64,000 bases of DNA from Nipponacmea schrenckii. Taxonomy: Eukaryota > Mollusca > Gastropoda > Lottiidae. The number at the start of each line of letters is the position of its first letter. Position 1 is the stretch's first letter. Shown here in pieces: positions 12,501 to 27,500 of the stretch. Under the pieces are notes generated by a model, which saw only the letters and a list, made by a program, of their open reading frames with translations, made no database searches and was not told the origin of the DNA. The translations under genes were made by a program, and so were the position numbers. Location of the stretch: the NCBI GenBank assembly GCA_030562195.1, contig CM060200.1:24901023-24965022 (forward strand), in the 5' to 3' direction.

Positions 12501-15500
12501 CCATGAATGATATATTGAAAAATACAAATATTTTGATGTAAAATTTGTTTAAAAGTATACAAGTGCATGTGTATTAAATGGACAGATCTTATTGCTGCGA
12601 AAAGTAGGCCTACATGAAAGCAAAAGAAATACACATAAAGTACACTAGAACATTTGCATAAGATGAACAGACATTAAAATACACACATTCATATGCAGTC
12701 ACTCTTGACTAACTAAGTCAAATCATTGAGTAGGGGCCTATATTGTCAGATGTTTGAAGTTACAAAATTAAATCATTGAGTCAGTCAAATATTTGAGTTA
12801 CTAAGTGAAATCATTCAGTAACAATGTCATATATTTTGAGTTACCGTTACTAAATTTAATCATTGAGTAACTCAGTCAAATGTTTGAGTTACCAAGTTAC
12901 ACTTTGGCAACTTTGAGTTACTAAGTCAAAATTATTGATCATATGTAGTGCTTTAGTAAATTTATTTTTGAAAGTTTTTACCTAAGACTAATGTTGGCCA
13001 GTTTTCTAATCTAGCTGTTAATCCCTTTAAAAATATTTGATGTAAAAATAACAAAGTTTCACTGAAAAAAAATCCAACATTATAGTTAACATAAATGGTG
13101 AACTCTATTTCTAAACATAATAATCAGATCAATGTAGAAATGTATTTCACAGCAACATGAGGCACGCTTGGAGCATAAGTTTTAACTAAACTGAAAAAAA
13201 AAATTTACAATATCTTGAAAAGCCTTGTTTTAATAAAAATTATCAATCAACTTTAAAAGGATTTTCTGGCAGTTGATTCAAGCATTGTATAAAATGAAAC
13301 CTAGAAAAGAACACTGTATATTGTCGGAATATTGTGTTCAATAAAACTACAAAATTATGCTCCATTTTCAAAACCAAATACAGAATGTGTGTTTTGGAAT
13401 TGGATTTCTCTCCCTTTTGTGGAATTTTCTCTAGGGTTTCTCAGCATCATTAACCATGTGTTCAGATGATGGGTTCCAGAACTTTTCTCATGCTGTAAGC
13501 ACCCTAAAAATGCTTTTCATTATTCGATGTATCAGTAAAGGAAGTTACAAAATTGATTAAAAATAATACGCACCTATTCAAAAATATACTATTAACATCT
13601 TCATGTGTAACCGGTGGTTTCTTTGAGCTGGCAGCCATTCGTAAAGGGCGTAAAAAACATGTGACTAAACACGATAACTGTCTGTTGTATTCCTCTTCAC
13701 ATTCGACCATATTGAACACGATATTATTCCTTTTTCTCATACTCTCGGCATGAGGACTGCGGATATACAACTCCACAATCTGTTTCCATCTTCTACGACA
13801 CAACCATCCCCGGAAAAAACTCTGCACCTAAACAATTTAAAAGTATGATAGTTTATAAAACAGTCTGAAGATTGTTTATATGGCATACAGTAGGCAGAAG
13901 TCAAGAAATCACAAGATTTATTGATATACTATTTTTTTAAATGTAATCATGTTTTAAGCTAGACAGCTGCGTTTAAGAATGCAGTTCCGGCTTTTTATAT
14001 AGAGATATATACTAGAGAAGTGTTGCTCCTACATCTATGAGTATCTGTGTGTTATAATTAGGATATGGGATGGAAGGTAGTGGGAATGATTTTAACTAAA
14101 TTAAATGAAGTAATGATGTTTAAATAAAACTTTTGGTTAAACTCAAGTTCTCTTATTTCTAAAAACTACAAAACAATCAAAACCAAAATTGTTAAATATA
14201 TCAAAAATAAAACATGATTATATTGGTCTACCCTATGTTGGGACATCTTAAAAAATAATATCGATATACATATCTCTTTGAAAACTTTTCAGTTAATTTC
14301 ATTGAAGATTTACAATAGATCCTCCTTTTTATTGAAAAGTTTGACCTTAAAGATACGTACATCTATTGAAAAAAATTATTACGTTTATAACCATAATTGA
14401 AAATGTCAATCAACTAAACATTGAATCTAATTAAAATTAGGTTATAATTCTGTATCTTTATTGTTTTCTGATATATTGAGTCATTTTCTAATCTTAAGAG
14501 ATTTCTACCACAGGCTCATTCAATTCATAGCCTACTATATATTTTACCCAATCAAAGCATGTCATGTTAAACCTACTTCTTGTTGAAACAAGGAATTGTA
14601 GGAAAGCAGAAACTCAGCGAGGCTGTCATATTTCTTTTATAAAGGTCTTGACATCCCGCAATGCGTTATTATATCAATAAATAGGTTTTATGTGACATTC
14701 TTTGATTGGTTGAGAGACAGGCCTTTAGATAAATATATTTAGATTAGTGTAGTCTGAAATATCAGAAGATGTCAAAGAAACAAAATTGTAATTTAATTTT
14801 AAATATACTTCAATTGGCTCTCAACAAAACAGGGAATGTAAATTTGATCCACATTTTACGTGCCAGATTAAAATGACTATAGAAGTTTGTGTCAGTATCG
14901 ACCACTGTGTTAAATTTTCAAAGATTCAAATTACCATCCATTAGTAAATCTTCAAGAATTTTCGGTACTATACAAGTCATTTTGAGTGTTATAAACACTG
15001 AAACAGGGAAACAATAATTAGCCAGTTTCACAAAACAAGGTTTGCTGTCACTACTGAGGGAATCAACACAATGTCAAGCTATTAAGAACTCTGTTTAATA
15101 CCTTGACATCAATAGACATCAAGTCGATAAATGCAGCAATTTGATTAGATTGCATAATAGAGAATACAACAATCAGAGACCTCAACAGAAAGAAGGTAAA
15201 CAACAGATCAGAATGCTTAATCTAGGGATCTGCTCTGATTGGCTCCTTTAGCTAACATACAACCCAAACAAATCACAGCATTCACAAAACTTTGATACAA
15301 GAAAGTGTCTAATAATGACAAGGTATTAGACAGAGTTTGTAATATGTTGATATAGTGTATATGTAAGGGGGGGGGGGGGGGATGGTGTATTGCTGGACAA
15401 TATACATGCCTGTATTTAGGACAGAGATATCAAGTCAGTTGGATTGTTAATCACAATTCCATGTTATAATGTCATTTTTAAACATCTTTTCAGATTGTAT

Positions 15501-18500
15501 GACCCCGATGATTTCTTACTGTTTGTTAATGAAGAAAATTGACTAAATTAGGATAATTGCTTGTCTATTCTTTAAAGATGTCCTTTGCTTTATACCCAGG
15601 GAAGCAGAATAATAAAGCTCCATTTCTATTTTTCAACTTCCTATTTTTTCTAAAGGCAAAAATATTTTCAAACTCAACTGATTTTCAATTTTGATTTTAA
15701 TAAATCAAACTGTAATTGAGCTCAAATATTACTTGAGTTAAAAATGAATTTTGAACACATCTCAAGCTACATGAGCTTTATTAGAATAAAACATCTGATT
15801 TGATGATGATCGAATTTCCAGTAGCGATATCATGTGCTTCATTAGCTTTAGAATGAGTGTGATTCAAATTCAAATCACACTGTATATAATTGATAATTAA
15901 GGTACTTCAAATTTAAATATTCATTCAGTTTTTTTTTACATAACTTCAACTGTTTTAAACATACCGTTTAAATATGTGTCGAAGATTAAAATATTAATCA
16001 TAAAAAACATGGTGACAATTGTATTTTTTTTTAATTTAGTGACGTTGTACAATTATGAATAAAGGCTCGGCACGTTTCATGATTTGATATCATACTATTA
16101 TGACAAGCACCAGTCTGGCATCCATTAAACTTAAATCGTGTAAGAGGCATGCCAAGCCTGGAGGTAAATTTTATCTACTATTATTTCCTGTTGAAGAAAT
16201 CAATAAAATAATACTAGAAACTAATCTAGAAAAGATGCTTTCAAATGAAACAAAGTGTATTATACTTTACCAAACGTGTCGTAAAAACAAACTACCATGC
16301 GGAATGTGATGAACAAAAAAACGTGCGTATCCATAGAAACGTTTTAGAATATAAAAGCAAGTTTTTGTTACCTTTTTTACCTTTTTGATTTTACGTATTT
16401 CATCTGTCTCTTCATCTACAGTATGATTTGAGCAAATTTGATTTTTGAATTTTTGAAGCTGAAAATAGAAAGATACAGATTTCATGAGATCAGGTTAAAA
16501 ATATTAATAATAAATTTTAAAAATTCCGAGTAAGAAAGAAAGTGAGATGAACAGAGAACTGTTCAACTTGGGAAAATATGCCAGGATTTTTATTTGCCCT
16601 TTCTAACTGAGGAATATACCAATGTACTTCTTTAAAAATATGAAGTTCATATTTCCAATGGAATAACTGCTCTCAGAAATATTTTCTCAGAACTTCTGAT
16701 CAAGTTAAATTGTCAAAGGATCTTTAGGGAGAACATGTGAGCTACACTATTTCTTCATGCAAACAACTAGATGCTTGATCTTTGAGGCCTTTTCTATTAA
16801 ACCAATCCCTACACCCCTTGCCCTTAAGCTAAGCACTTAATGCCACAATACAGAAGAACCACGAGGGAAAAAGCATGTATAAAGCATAAATCAACATTTC
16901 TAAAGGTGTTGCATGTTCTTATGATAGCAAGTTTAAGGCCAAGATGAAATTCATAAGGAACCTGTTGAAAACAATGACTAAAACAATCAACTTGCCTCAG
17001 CTTTTAATTTTTTAACTTCAATGGTAAATTCGTCAGTTTGTTGAACATACTGCCATTTGGCCTGTCTTTCACTATCTAGTATCTGTAATAGATGTAGATG
17101 TTTCTGTTCAAGTTCTTCTTTCATCTCCACCACCTTACTATAACTAGCACGTTTAATAGCATCAATCCAGGCTGTACATTCGGATTCCGAGTCACAGCGT
17201 AAATCATATTGTCTCTGTCCTTCACTTTTATAAGTTATAGTAAAGCAATGCTGAAATAGTAAATATAACACAACGTTGATAATAAAATACAGAATTTTAA
17301 ATAAGACTGAAGTTAAAATAAAACATGTTATAAGTTTATGTATATTATCATTTTTTTAAAGTGATATTGAGTATAATGTATGCTTCCTGTAGTCTTGTAT
17401 CTTGTATAATTGTAAGCGATATTAAAGTTTATTAGCATTGTATAATTGTTTTGTTGAAATTTCATGTTTCAGAACTAAAGACAAACACGGTATTGAAATG
17501 CAGATATTTTATATTTTATTTATGCATATTTCATTTTATATATATTTAAGCAGTGTGCAAGTTTTTATTCAGATTTACTAATTCAAGATTTCAAAAAGAT
17601 TAATTTAGAATGGTCTTGACCATTGTGTCTATCAATCTGTCATTTGCATGCAAGAAACTAAATGCATGAAACTGAATGCAACAAACAGAATGCAACAATC
17701 TGAGTGCAACAAACTAAATGCAACTTACAGAACATAAAGGAATTGGAGATGAGAGAGCAGCTACATCCTTCACAGTTTTATGCAGTTTTTTTTATTGAGA
17801 AATCAGCAGTATTAGGTTTAAAGAGAGTGGGGAGAGGGAGTGGGAGGGGCACCTGTCTCAAATAAAACTCCTGAGACTGAAGCGGCTATCACCATATATA
17901 GCTAGAAAGTCATGTAAAACGTTGTTTCTAGAAGTAGAATTATGACAGGAAATCTAGAAGAATAATGGTAAATAGTAAGCGACATAACACAAGGCAAACT
18001 CTCATCATTTTATCCTCTTGATATAACTATCTTATCTCATCATCAAGCCTACTGTACACTATTTTATACTTGGGGTACACTATCTATAGTTGGGGTACAC
18101 TATCTTATACTTTGGGTACTTTATCTATACTTCAGGTACACTATCTTATGTTTGGGGTGTACTATCTATAGTAGGGGTACACTATCTTATACTTTGGGTA
18201 TACTATCTTATACTTTGGGTACACTATCTTATACTAGGGTACACTATCTTATACTTGGGGTACACTATCCTATACTTGGGGTATACTATTTTATCCTTGG
18301 TATACACATATAAACAGTTTTAAAATATGCTATTTAAATTTATGTATGAATTGATCAAACTGAATTTGTTTTTAAAAGAGTTCATAAAAAATGGATTGTA
18401 CTAATTGTTAATTAATAAGTTTTGGTTTGTTGGACTATAGACTAATATTATTAGTTGAAACCTTCAGAGACATATTTCTCCTCAATTAGGCATTTTGTTT

Positions 18501-21500
18501 GAGTAAATTCATACAGTAGTTGTCAAACACCTACCGAAAGCATTACAAACTTCAAACGTTTACCTGAACTCTTCAATGAAAAGCTGGATTTTTTAATTTG
18601 GAAGAAGACTTTTTCAACAACAAAAAAGAAAACCCAAAAAACAGTTAAAATCTACCCATGAACAAGAAAGATGGCCCTAATATTTCATTTGAAAATTCTT
18701 ACTAGATTTATACAAACATAATTGATTCCATATTTACACCTGGTCGATATACCGGTATCACGATAAATACTGGAATATAATTATTATAGTTAGTAATATC
18801 TCTTGATTAAAATATGAAATATCGCCATATCGTGATATATTATGGTATTTATATTATTTATCGTCATAGTTTTGTCCACAATTTCAAAAAGCACTTCACT
18901 TCAAGCAGACATTAAGACCAAGAAGCCAGGAACTGAGTTGTGTTTTTAGAGACATTTTGTCTAAAAACCACAATTAAGAAATGCTGAGATATATACACAT
19001 ATCATGGTAAATCAACGCCTAATATCTACATTACAGTCTCTTTAGTCAAGAGTTAGAGGCAACTTCTAGTTTGGTTAAGGCCAAATTCCACTTGTGCGAT
19101 TAAAGTGAAAATAAATCGCAAGTTGCTTGTCGCATGGTGTAAAGTATGCGATGAAAAATAATCGCTAGAATGGAAACTAAATAGTAAAAGTTTCTGTGCG
19201 ATCACATGCGATTAATAGGAAAAAAGCATGCGACAAGTGTACATTTTTTGGTGAGACCATGAGACCAACGTGTTTGATATTTATTATTAATCGCTTATTT
19301 TCTTATCGCATTTTTCTTTTTCATTGTAAATATTTGTATCACGTGTTGTCCCAAACATTGTGATTCTTTATTTAGTCGCACAAGTGGACACTGAAGCCAC
19401 ATGCGATTAATTCTTGTAGGAAAGTATGCGACTATCTGCGATTTCAGTTTTCTGGCAATAAAACCATGCGATTAATTTTTTGTGGTCGTAAGTACTTTAA
19501 TCTTTAATCGCCCATGTGGAATTTGGCCTTTACATAGACAAAGTCTCCATCATTTTCTTCCAGATATTATTGCCTGACATTTGTCGAATAAAAATAACAG
19601 AACATAGTTTACAAATTTGTAATCAATATTGATTTAATGCTAATCCAACAAATTCACAATCCTTCACATCCAGCTTAAAAACAAATATTTTTATATTGGG
19701 GGAAAATTTACCCCATCATCTAAATAACCTTTTCAATTATTGATTTTTAACCATTCTAAAAAACAAAGAAACATCCCATTGGGTAAAAATTAAAACATTT
19801 TAAAAACCTTGTAGATTTTTGATTTTGGGGTTAAAATTATAAAAATGATTAGCCAAAGTATCCCATTCTGCACATTAAATCCCTAATTTCTTTAAAAATT
19901 TTAAATTAGGAAAATTTTCCATTATATTAAAAGTGATTTTGCAGAAGTATAGGGACAATCACAAGAGATCACAAAATTCAAATTATTAAACTCGGAAATT
20001 TACCCCAAAGATTTAAAGCTAAAATATTTGGCCCATCTCTGAAAGTTTTCCTGGTAATTTTGGGGAAAAAAAAATTTTTTTTTTTTGAGAATATTTGCTA
20101 TAAGTTTCATGTATCTGAATCTAAAAAAAATTGCTAAAATATTTAAACTGGTTCAAACTTAAGAAATAGATACCATTTCATCTCCATATTCCATCTACAT
20201 ATGAAAATCTTGTGACCTGAGGCAACATAGAATGATCCTCGATCAATAATTGTACAGTGTCTTAACCTGGTTAGATTTAAATAACTTGGTTTCATTAGAA
20301 AACCTCTTATCTCATTCATACACACTAACAGCAACTTAAAGCTGCCTTCCTTTAGTTTCCGGTGTGTTTAGAAAATAAATTACAGAAGATAACAGAATTT
20401 TACATACATTGCAACAGTTCTTTTTAGCAAATAACAGGATGATCTCTTGCAGATTTCAGTATTTCATATTTATAGAATATTCTGTTCAAGGCTGGCTAAC
20501 CATTTGATTTCAATGTTATAATTTTTAAGATTCAAACAGAATTGCAATGCTTACACCAAATTAAGTTTGTTAATATCAACAGGAGAATAAAGGCTGACTC
20601 CCATTAACATGTCTGTGCTAAGATATTTCTAGACCTTCAAAACATTGCAATGTTTTAGCAAAATTAAAGGTGGATTCCCATATAGATTTGTAACTATTAA
20701 AATTCTCAAGAAATGGTCCATATTTGTAAAACAGGGTGAAGACAAGAAAATCTTCACTATTTATTCAATATGTATTTGTATTGATATTGTCTTGTGAAAA
20801 AGTACAATGCTAATACAATTCACAAATATCTCATCTCTTTGACATTTTATGTCTGAAGTTTTTAACAACCGCATGGTCAATCTAAGACTAACAGTGCTAT
20901 TTTGAATTTGATATTCCAATTTTCATAAAGATTTATCAGTCAAATTTAATTTGCCGACAGACGCTTGAAAAATGAGGTATAAAAACTGTTTCGAACATAA
21001 ATTTAGTTTAAGTGTGATGTAAACTCAAACAAAGTCTGAATGTTATCTATTCTGAATCAAGTCTCGAAAAAGATTAACAAATCACTGTTAAAACCAGAAA
21101 CAAGATAATCATTGGCTTAACATGATGATTAGAATGTCTAGAACATGGACACAGAATACTAATAGATTGATTAGACTAGATTTTTTTTTATTGTCTACTG
21201 ACCTGCTAGTATAGCTAACATTTCCATGGCAGGAAATCACAGTTTCATTCTAAAGAGAGAAGCTGAAGATTGACAATGAAGCAACAACACATCTTTCTTA
21301 CTCTTGATTCCACAATCTGGACCATCCCTGTGACAACAAAAACTTTTTCTTACACTTCAGAAGTATAGCAGGAGAAAGGCCTTCTTTCTGCTATTCCCAT
21401 AGACTTTCACGTTTTTTATAACTTAAAGGGACTTTTTAATTGGTCTTGACAGCAGTCCCTTTGAATACTCAACATCACATACATTTCTGAGCTTCATATC

Positions 21501-24500
21501 GTTCTTATTCTGCCTTCTTGGTAAATCTACATTTTTCTCATAGCCTATTGAACACGCACTAAGTTACAGCTTTTATTTTATATTATTCATAGCTTCTACA
21601 CATTTACCTTATTTAATATACCATAACTCATTCCCTCGTGTTTTCAATATATACTTCCCATGTATAATCAAATTGTTATTTCGGATATCAGCTTTTGTTG
21701 TTAAGATCATTAGTAGGCCTACTTTAGTGCTTTTATCATCAGACTTATAACTTATAATACAACAAGGTATCATATTAGACCTAATACCCAACTATAACAC
21801 TGTATCCAACATATGCTGTTGTTATTAACATGAATTGCCCTTAGTAATACCAGGTTTGATCCAAAAATAACTTCTATAATGTTCTAACGCCATTGTCGAA
21901 CGGAACTCAATTTCCCCCAGGCAAATCCCAGTAATTCTACGAGATAATAAGTTATCTTGTACAAAGCCTTGTATAGACAAAAGTTAAAGACATAATTACG
22001 GAGTGTGTTTTCACTAAGTGTCAGTAGCTATATAGAAATCCGCATTTTACTCTTAGTTTATTTTTCCTCTCATTCTTTGAATTCATAATTTTGCTCCATT
22101 TGTTTGATATAAATCTTCTACATTTTTATTTCTGGTGACGTCATGAAAGTCTCTCTTTCCAATTTTGTAACCAAATTTTTTAAAGTGATATTCAATTTTG
22201 AATTCTATATCAGTAAATTAAAATGGTAGGCAATTAAAAAACCCACTGGCTTCTCATAGACAAGACAAATGTTGAAAATAGAAAATAATATTAATCATGA
22301 ATGATATGTATTAAATAAGCCTATTATAAACTGCTTAAAAGGCATAAGCTATGTGGACTCTCAGAAGAGATGTAGAGTTGACAAATTGGCTGTTAGGTCT
22401 GACATAATTATAATCCCATGATATTTATCTTAGTCATGCCTGGTATATATGGCCAAATCAACAGTCCTGTTTTGCATGACTTTTCCTAACAACGTGTTGC
22501 TAATCACTACCAAACTAAACAGATTATAAATCTCTTTCGTATTCAGTTGCCAGTAAACTGCTTAAGACATACTCGGAATTGATAGAAAATGATACCTGCA
22601 TCAGGGAATCCTTGACCTTGCCAAGAAGAAACAAGCGTATCATTGAGTTCATATTTTTAACCATATTTATTTGGTATTTATCTTTTACAATGAACTACAG
22701 AACAACCAATATTGTGTGTTACAAAAAAGGATGTTTACAAAACTGAACTTGTTTAACTTTACACTTAATGATTTAGCACTAGCACCTTACTGACTTGAGT
22801 CACATTTCCTACAACAAAATAAATTATGTCATAATGTTTCAAAAGAACTTTACACCTGATAATACTAGAAAGAGTGATATAATTATATCAACTGCATAAC
22901 ACTGCTAATGTCAACAATCTTCTAAGAATGAGGTCATTTAGTTCAGGGCATTACACTGGAATGACTTTTAATGACACATCTTTGAGATCAATTGACTTCA
23001 TTTTCAGTTAAAAAATATTTCAATAAAATTACTGGCCATGTGTATAAATTCAGACAGAAAAACCTCAATGGGCACAATTTAAAAATTCTTCAATTATTAA
23101 CTTCTGTTTGTTGTTATTGAAAGGAATAATTGATGTCAAAAGAGTTCACTTTTGTCTGGTTCACTATCTAAGTAAATAATTAACTAAATGGACAGAAACT
23201 TGACAAGGAAAATCAATTTCATTTTTTAGTTGACAACATTTTAACACTGATAAATATGACAGGGTGCTTTTATAGAAGTTAAACCCTGATTCTCAAATCA
23301 AGCTTATCGGCTTATTGCTATATATACACAGTTTTAAATATTGAATTGTAGATTTTAAATATTGAATTCTAAAATTGTACATTTATAAACAATGAATATT
23401 AAAATTGTAGATTGTCCATATTTTATTTTAAAATTGTAGATTTTCAATATTGAATTTTAAAATTGTAGATTTTCAATATTGAATTTTAAAATTGTAGATT
23501 TTTAATATTGAATTTAAAATTGTAGATTTCTAATATTGAATTTTAAAATTGTAGATTTTCAATATTGAATTTTAAAATTGTAGACTTTTAATATGGAGTT
23601 AATGGCCTGGTCCCAAAATCAACTGACCTAACAAATCAGGTTTTTTCCTCTAATTCAGTTAAAACACAGGTTGAAATAAACACATATTGATCAGTAAAAC
23701 TATCAGCATGGTGCTCGGTCAGACAAACTGTGCACATGAAATGAAACTAGTGACCTAAATACTGGAATCTGCCAATGAAATCTGGGTTGATTGACACAGC
23801 TGTTGTTGTCATTATTATAATATTAGTCAATTTACATTGCTGGCATTTTATGAACATTTGTAGTTTAAGAATAATTACTTCTAATTTTTCTGTCTGGCTT
23901 CAACATCACTGACCTGTTCATTTAGCCAACACTCTTTTCAAATATTGGTCCCAGATATCCGTTTTGTCCAGTACAACAATCTAAAGATTTCAAGATAATT
24001 ACCAAAGTTCAGTCTGATTCTTGTTCAAAAGGGACAGGATTGTCATTAGTTTAACCAATTATATTAAAGTCTCAGCAATGGGAAATTTTAAGCTAAGCTC
24101 ATCAGTAATAAAGAAATAAAAATGTATTTATGGCCAAAATCAAGCCCTGAAGATGGCAAACCTGTCCATTTAAGCATCTTCCTTCTTTAATATAATAAAT
24201 TAACTATATTTATACAAATCTGACTAAATTTATGCATGTTTTTTGAACATCGTGGTCAGCTTTCCTTTAAAGAAAATAAAGAACATCTTGCTCCATTTTC
24301 TATAAACCAGCTTGTTCAGTTGCTTTGGGATTCTCTCAGCATGAAGGCCGATCAATTATAACCATACCATCTATAGGATGAGTTTATGAAGAGACCGGGT
24401 CCAATTTTTGGGTCTATTTCTTAATATCAATGTTTTATTTGCTACACAGGCTACTTTAATATATCTTCAATAAAACCATTAGAAATATAAACTTACAAAA

Positions 24501-27500
24501 TTGCTTTTAATTTTGGTTTCCATGACAACAGAAAGAAAGACAAGACTCTTGAGTGTTTATGGCATTTTGTGAACTTTGGGAAATGTTAAAGTTCAATACT
24601 CTTCAAAAGAAAACTACAATATATATCAGAACATGAAGACCTAACGTTAACAATAGTGTATCTCTCTTAGTGGACTTTTGCTTCCTCTTCTATTCAAAAC
24701 TGGCAGATAGTCATCTAGTCTAGCCTTTCATAACTACACTTCACAGTTGATACAAAAGTTTTTCAGTTGTGTTCATTTTTTGAAATAAGAGTTACTCCTA
24801 ATGCTTTGTGACATCTACCAGGGAACTGGTGTCTGTCAAAGGAGTATCTTATTCCATCCATTTACAGAAGTCTCCAACATGGAGTTATAAAACTGCAAAC
24901 AGAAAGGGGCATGTGATCGAATGTGAACATATATTTAACAAATCTGAGTGAAAACAAAGCTGGTCCAATTTTCAACTGCATGCGTTTGTAGCCATGCAAA
25001 CTCTCAGATAAATGGTACTTCGCTATTAAGTCCACTATACAATTATTGTTCTCCATAATGTACAATTTGACCTTGATTGTAGGGAATAATGTCATCAGAT
25101 AGTTTCAGATCCTAACTGTTGAATATTTATCTGCTCAGAAATTAAGAAGCAAGGTGTCAGAGGATTTCAGAGTTGCTCCAAGATTTAATCAATAGCAGTT
25201 AATCTAGGAATTTTCAAATATTCAAGAAGTTAAGAAGCAAGGAATCACACTTCTCAAAGATTTAATCAAGAGACATTGCAGGTATGCCAAAGACACTTTC
25301 AGAAGCTTGCAAGCTGTCATGGAATATCATGTTGCTCTCAGATTTTACTCCTCTTAATATCTACTTCTGAAAGTATCAGGTAACAGTTGCCTTCCCACAG
25401 CCCTGAAGCCAAGCCAAGAAAAATTAATCTAATTCATTTCCTTTTGAAATTACAAGGCCTTTGGTTATATATATCTGACATGACATAGTGACAGCTGACA
25501 GAAAAATTTAGGTCAAATATGCCATTTATAGTTCCAATCTTTTTCTTAATATATTCATTATACATAACAGAAAAAAAATAAGGAAAATACCATCAAGAGA
25601 CTGTATAAGTTATAAGTTTTATTATAGAAATATAAAAAGTGTTAATTTATTTTTTTTCTCTCTCTTCTATTCTATTTCTCTAAATCTGAAAACAGTGAAT
25701 GTGTTTAGTGACTTTAACATAAACATCTTTTAAAGTAAGTGAAATTAAATGAATGTACTTTTATTTCCTACTCTTCTACAAATCTGTGTGGTCAAATATG
25801 ATTGCTTACATGTTAGGTGTAGTGATCAATTTAATTTCATCTCGCCTTTGCTAGTTCAAACAATGCAAAATCTGGTGCAAAATTCCATTAACTTGTGGAT
25901 GATTCGAGGCAGATAATGGGCAGTTAATGGTTTGTAGGGGTTTGATAGATTAGAACCAATCTCAACTCTATTGGACTATCAGTAGAACAGTAATGATCTC
26001 TTCCAACAGGAGTTAATTCAATAGAAGCTTACTCTAATTGAATTTACCACCGATATTGTTCTACAATGTCTATAAGTTCAATAGCATTACTGGATAATAA
26101 CGCTTCAAAATAGCTGACTTCGTAGTCTTGTTTTACAGGATTTTCTAATCTGATATATATATATAACAGAAATTCTTTTGAAACCATAAATATGACAATA
26201 CTATTCATAAGGTGATCCAAATTGAAATCAGTAGAAAAATCAAGTGTTGAGAAGAAAAAGTGGAATCTCCATCTTTGAAGTATGCAAGGCCATCAAGCAA
26301 TCCAAAAGAATTAAGAATATGATATGATGAGCTTTAAATAACTCTAACTGTGCTCTACCAATGGTTGCAGAGAAAACAAAAACTTATATATTATATATAT
26401 AAAGCTGAAAACACAATTACTATATAGAGAATAAGGTTAAATGTGACATCATTTTACATAATTATATAAAAAAAGAACAACTCTGAAGATTGAAATTGAT
26501 GGAATAGATAGGTTATTTAACAGACAAATACCCTCCAGCCTCAAATTAATATCAATTACAGGTTTTTACAGACAGAAAAAGGCCTGTTAGCCCTGAATAT
26601 TAATTCTGTCAAACCTTGACAATAAATGAGTGCTTTCAGACAAACTTTGACAATAATTCAGTCAAACCTTGAAATTAATTAAGTTTTACATTGAAAATAA
26701 TCAAGTTAAACCTTAACAATAATTAAGTTAAACCTTTGCACTGATTGAGTTAATCTTTATTTAGTGAATTCAGACAAACTTTGGCATTAATTCAGTCAAC
26801 TTTGACATTAGTTAAGTTAAACCTTAACAATAATTAAGTTTAACCTTGACAATAATCAAGTTAAGCCTTGTCAATAATTAAGTAAAACCTTGGCACTAAT
26901 TGAGTTAAACCATGACAAATTTTAATCTAACACTGACAATAATTAAGTTAAACCTTGACAATAATTGAGTCAAACCTTAACAATATTTTAATCAAACCTT
27001 GACAATATTTTAATCAAACCTTGACAATAATTAAGTAAAACCTTGACAATAATTCAGACAAAACTTGACAATAATTCAGTATAATCAAGTTAAACCTTGG
27101 CACGCATTAAATAAACCCTTGAGACTAATTGAGTTTAACCTTGACAATATTTTAATTAAACATTGACAATTATCAAATAAAACCTTGACAATAATGCACT
27201 TCACTAATTTAATAAATAATTGAATCAAACCTCGACAATAATTTAATTAACTTATGACAGTAATTTAGTCAAAACTTCACAATAATTTCTAAGCTTTAAA
27301 CAGGGATTGTGCAAAACAAAACAGAATGTTCTCAATAGTCCTAATATTGAATTGGAACGTATTCTATGAGTTGTATTCAATAAGATGTGTCACTAGCCAT
27401 CAACATTAAGTGAGGATTTATCAATAATCTAATTTTATCTTGTGTAATAAGTAGTGACAGTTTTCTTCGGCAATAATTACAGAAATTTTATCATTTTTTT

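Noticed and set aside
18090..18323. 77-codon frame with YTILYLG repeats resembling a membrane protein
   Set aside because: Artefact of the 21-bp tandem repeat.
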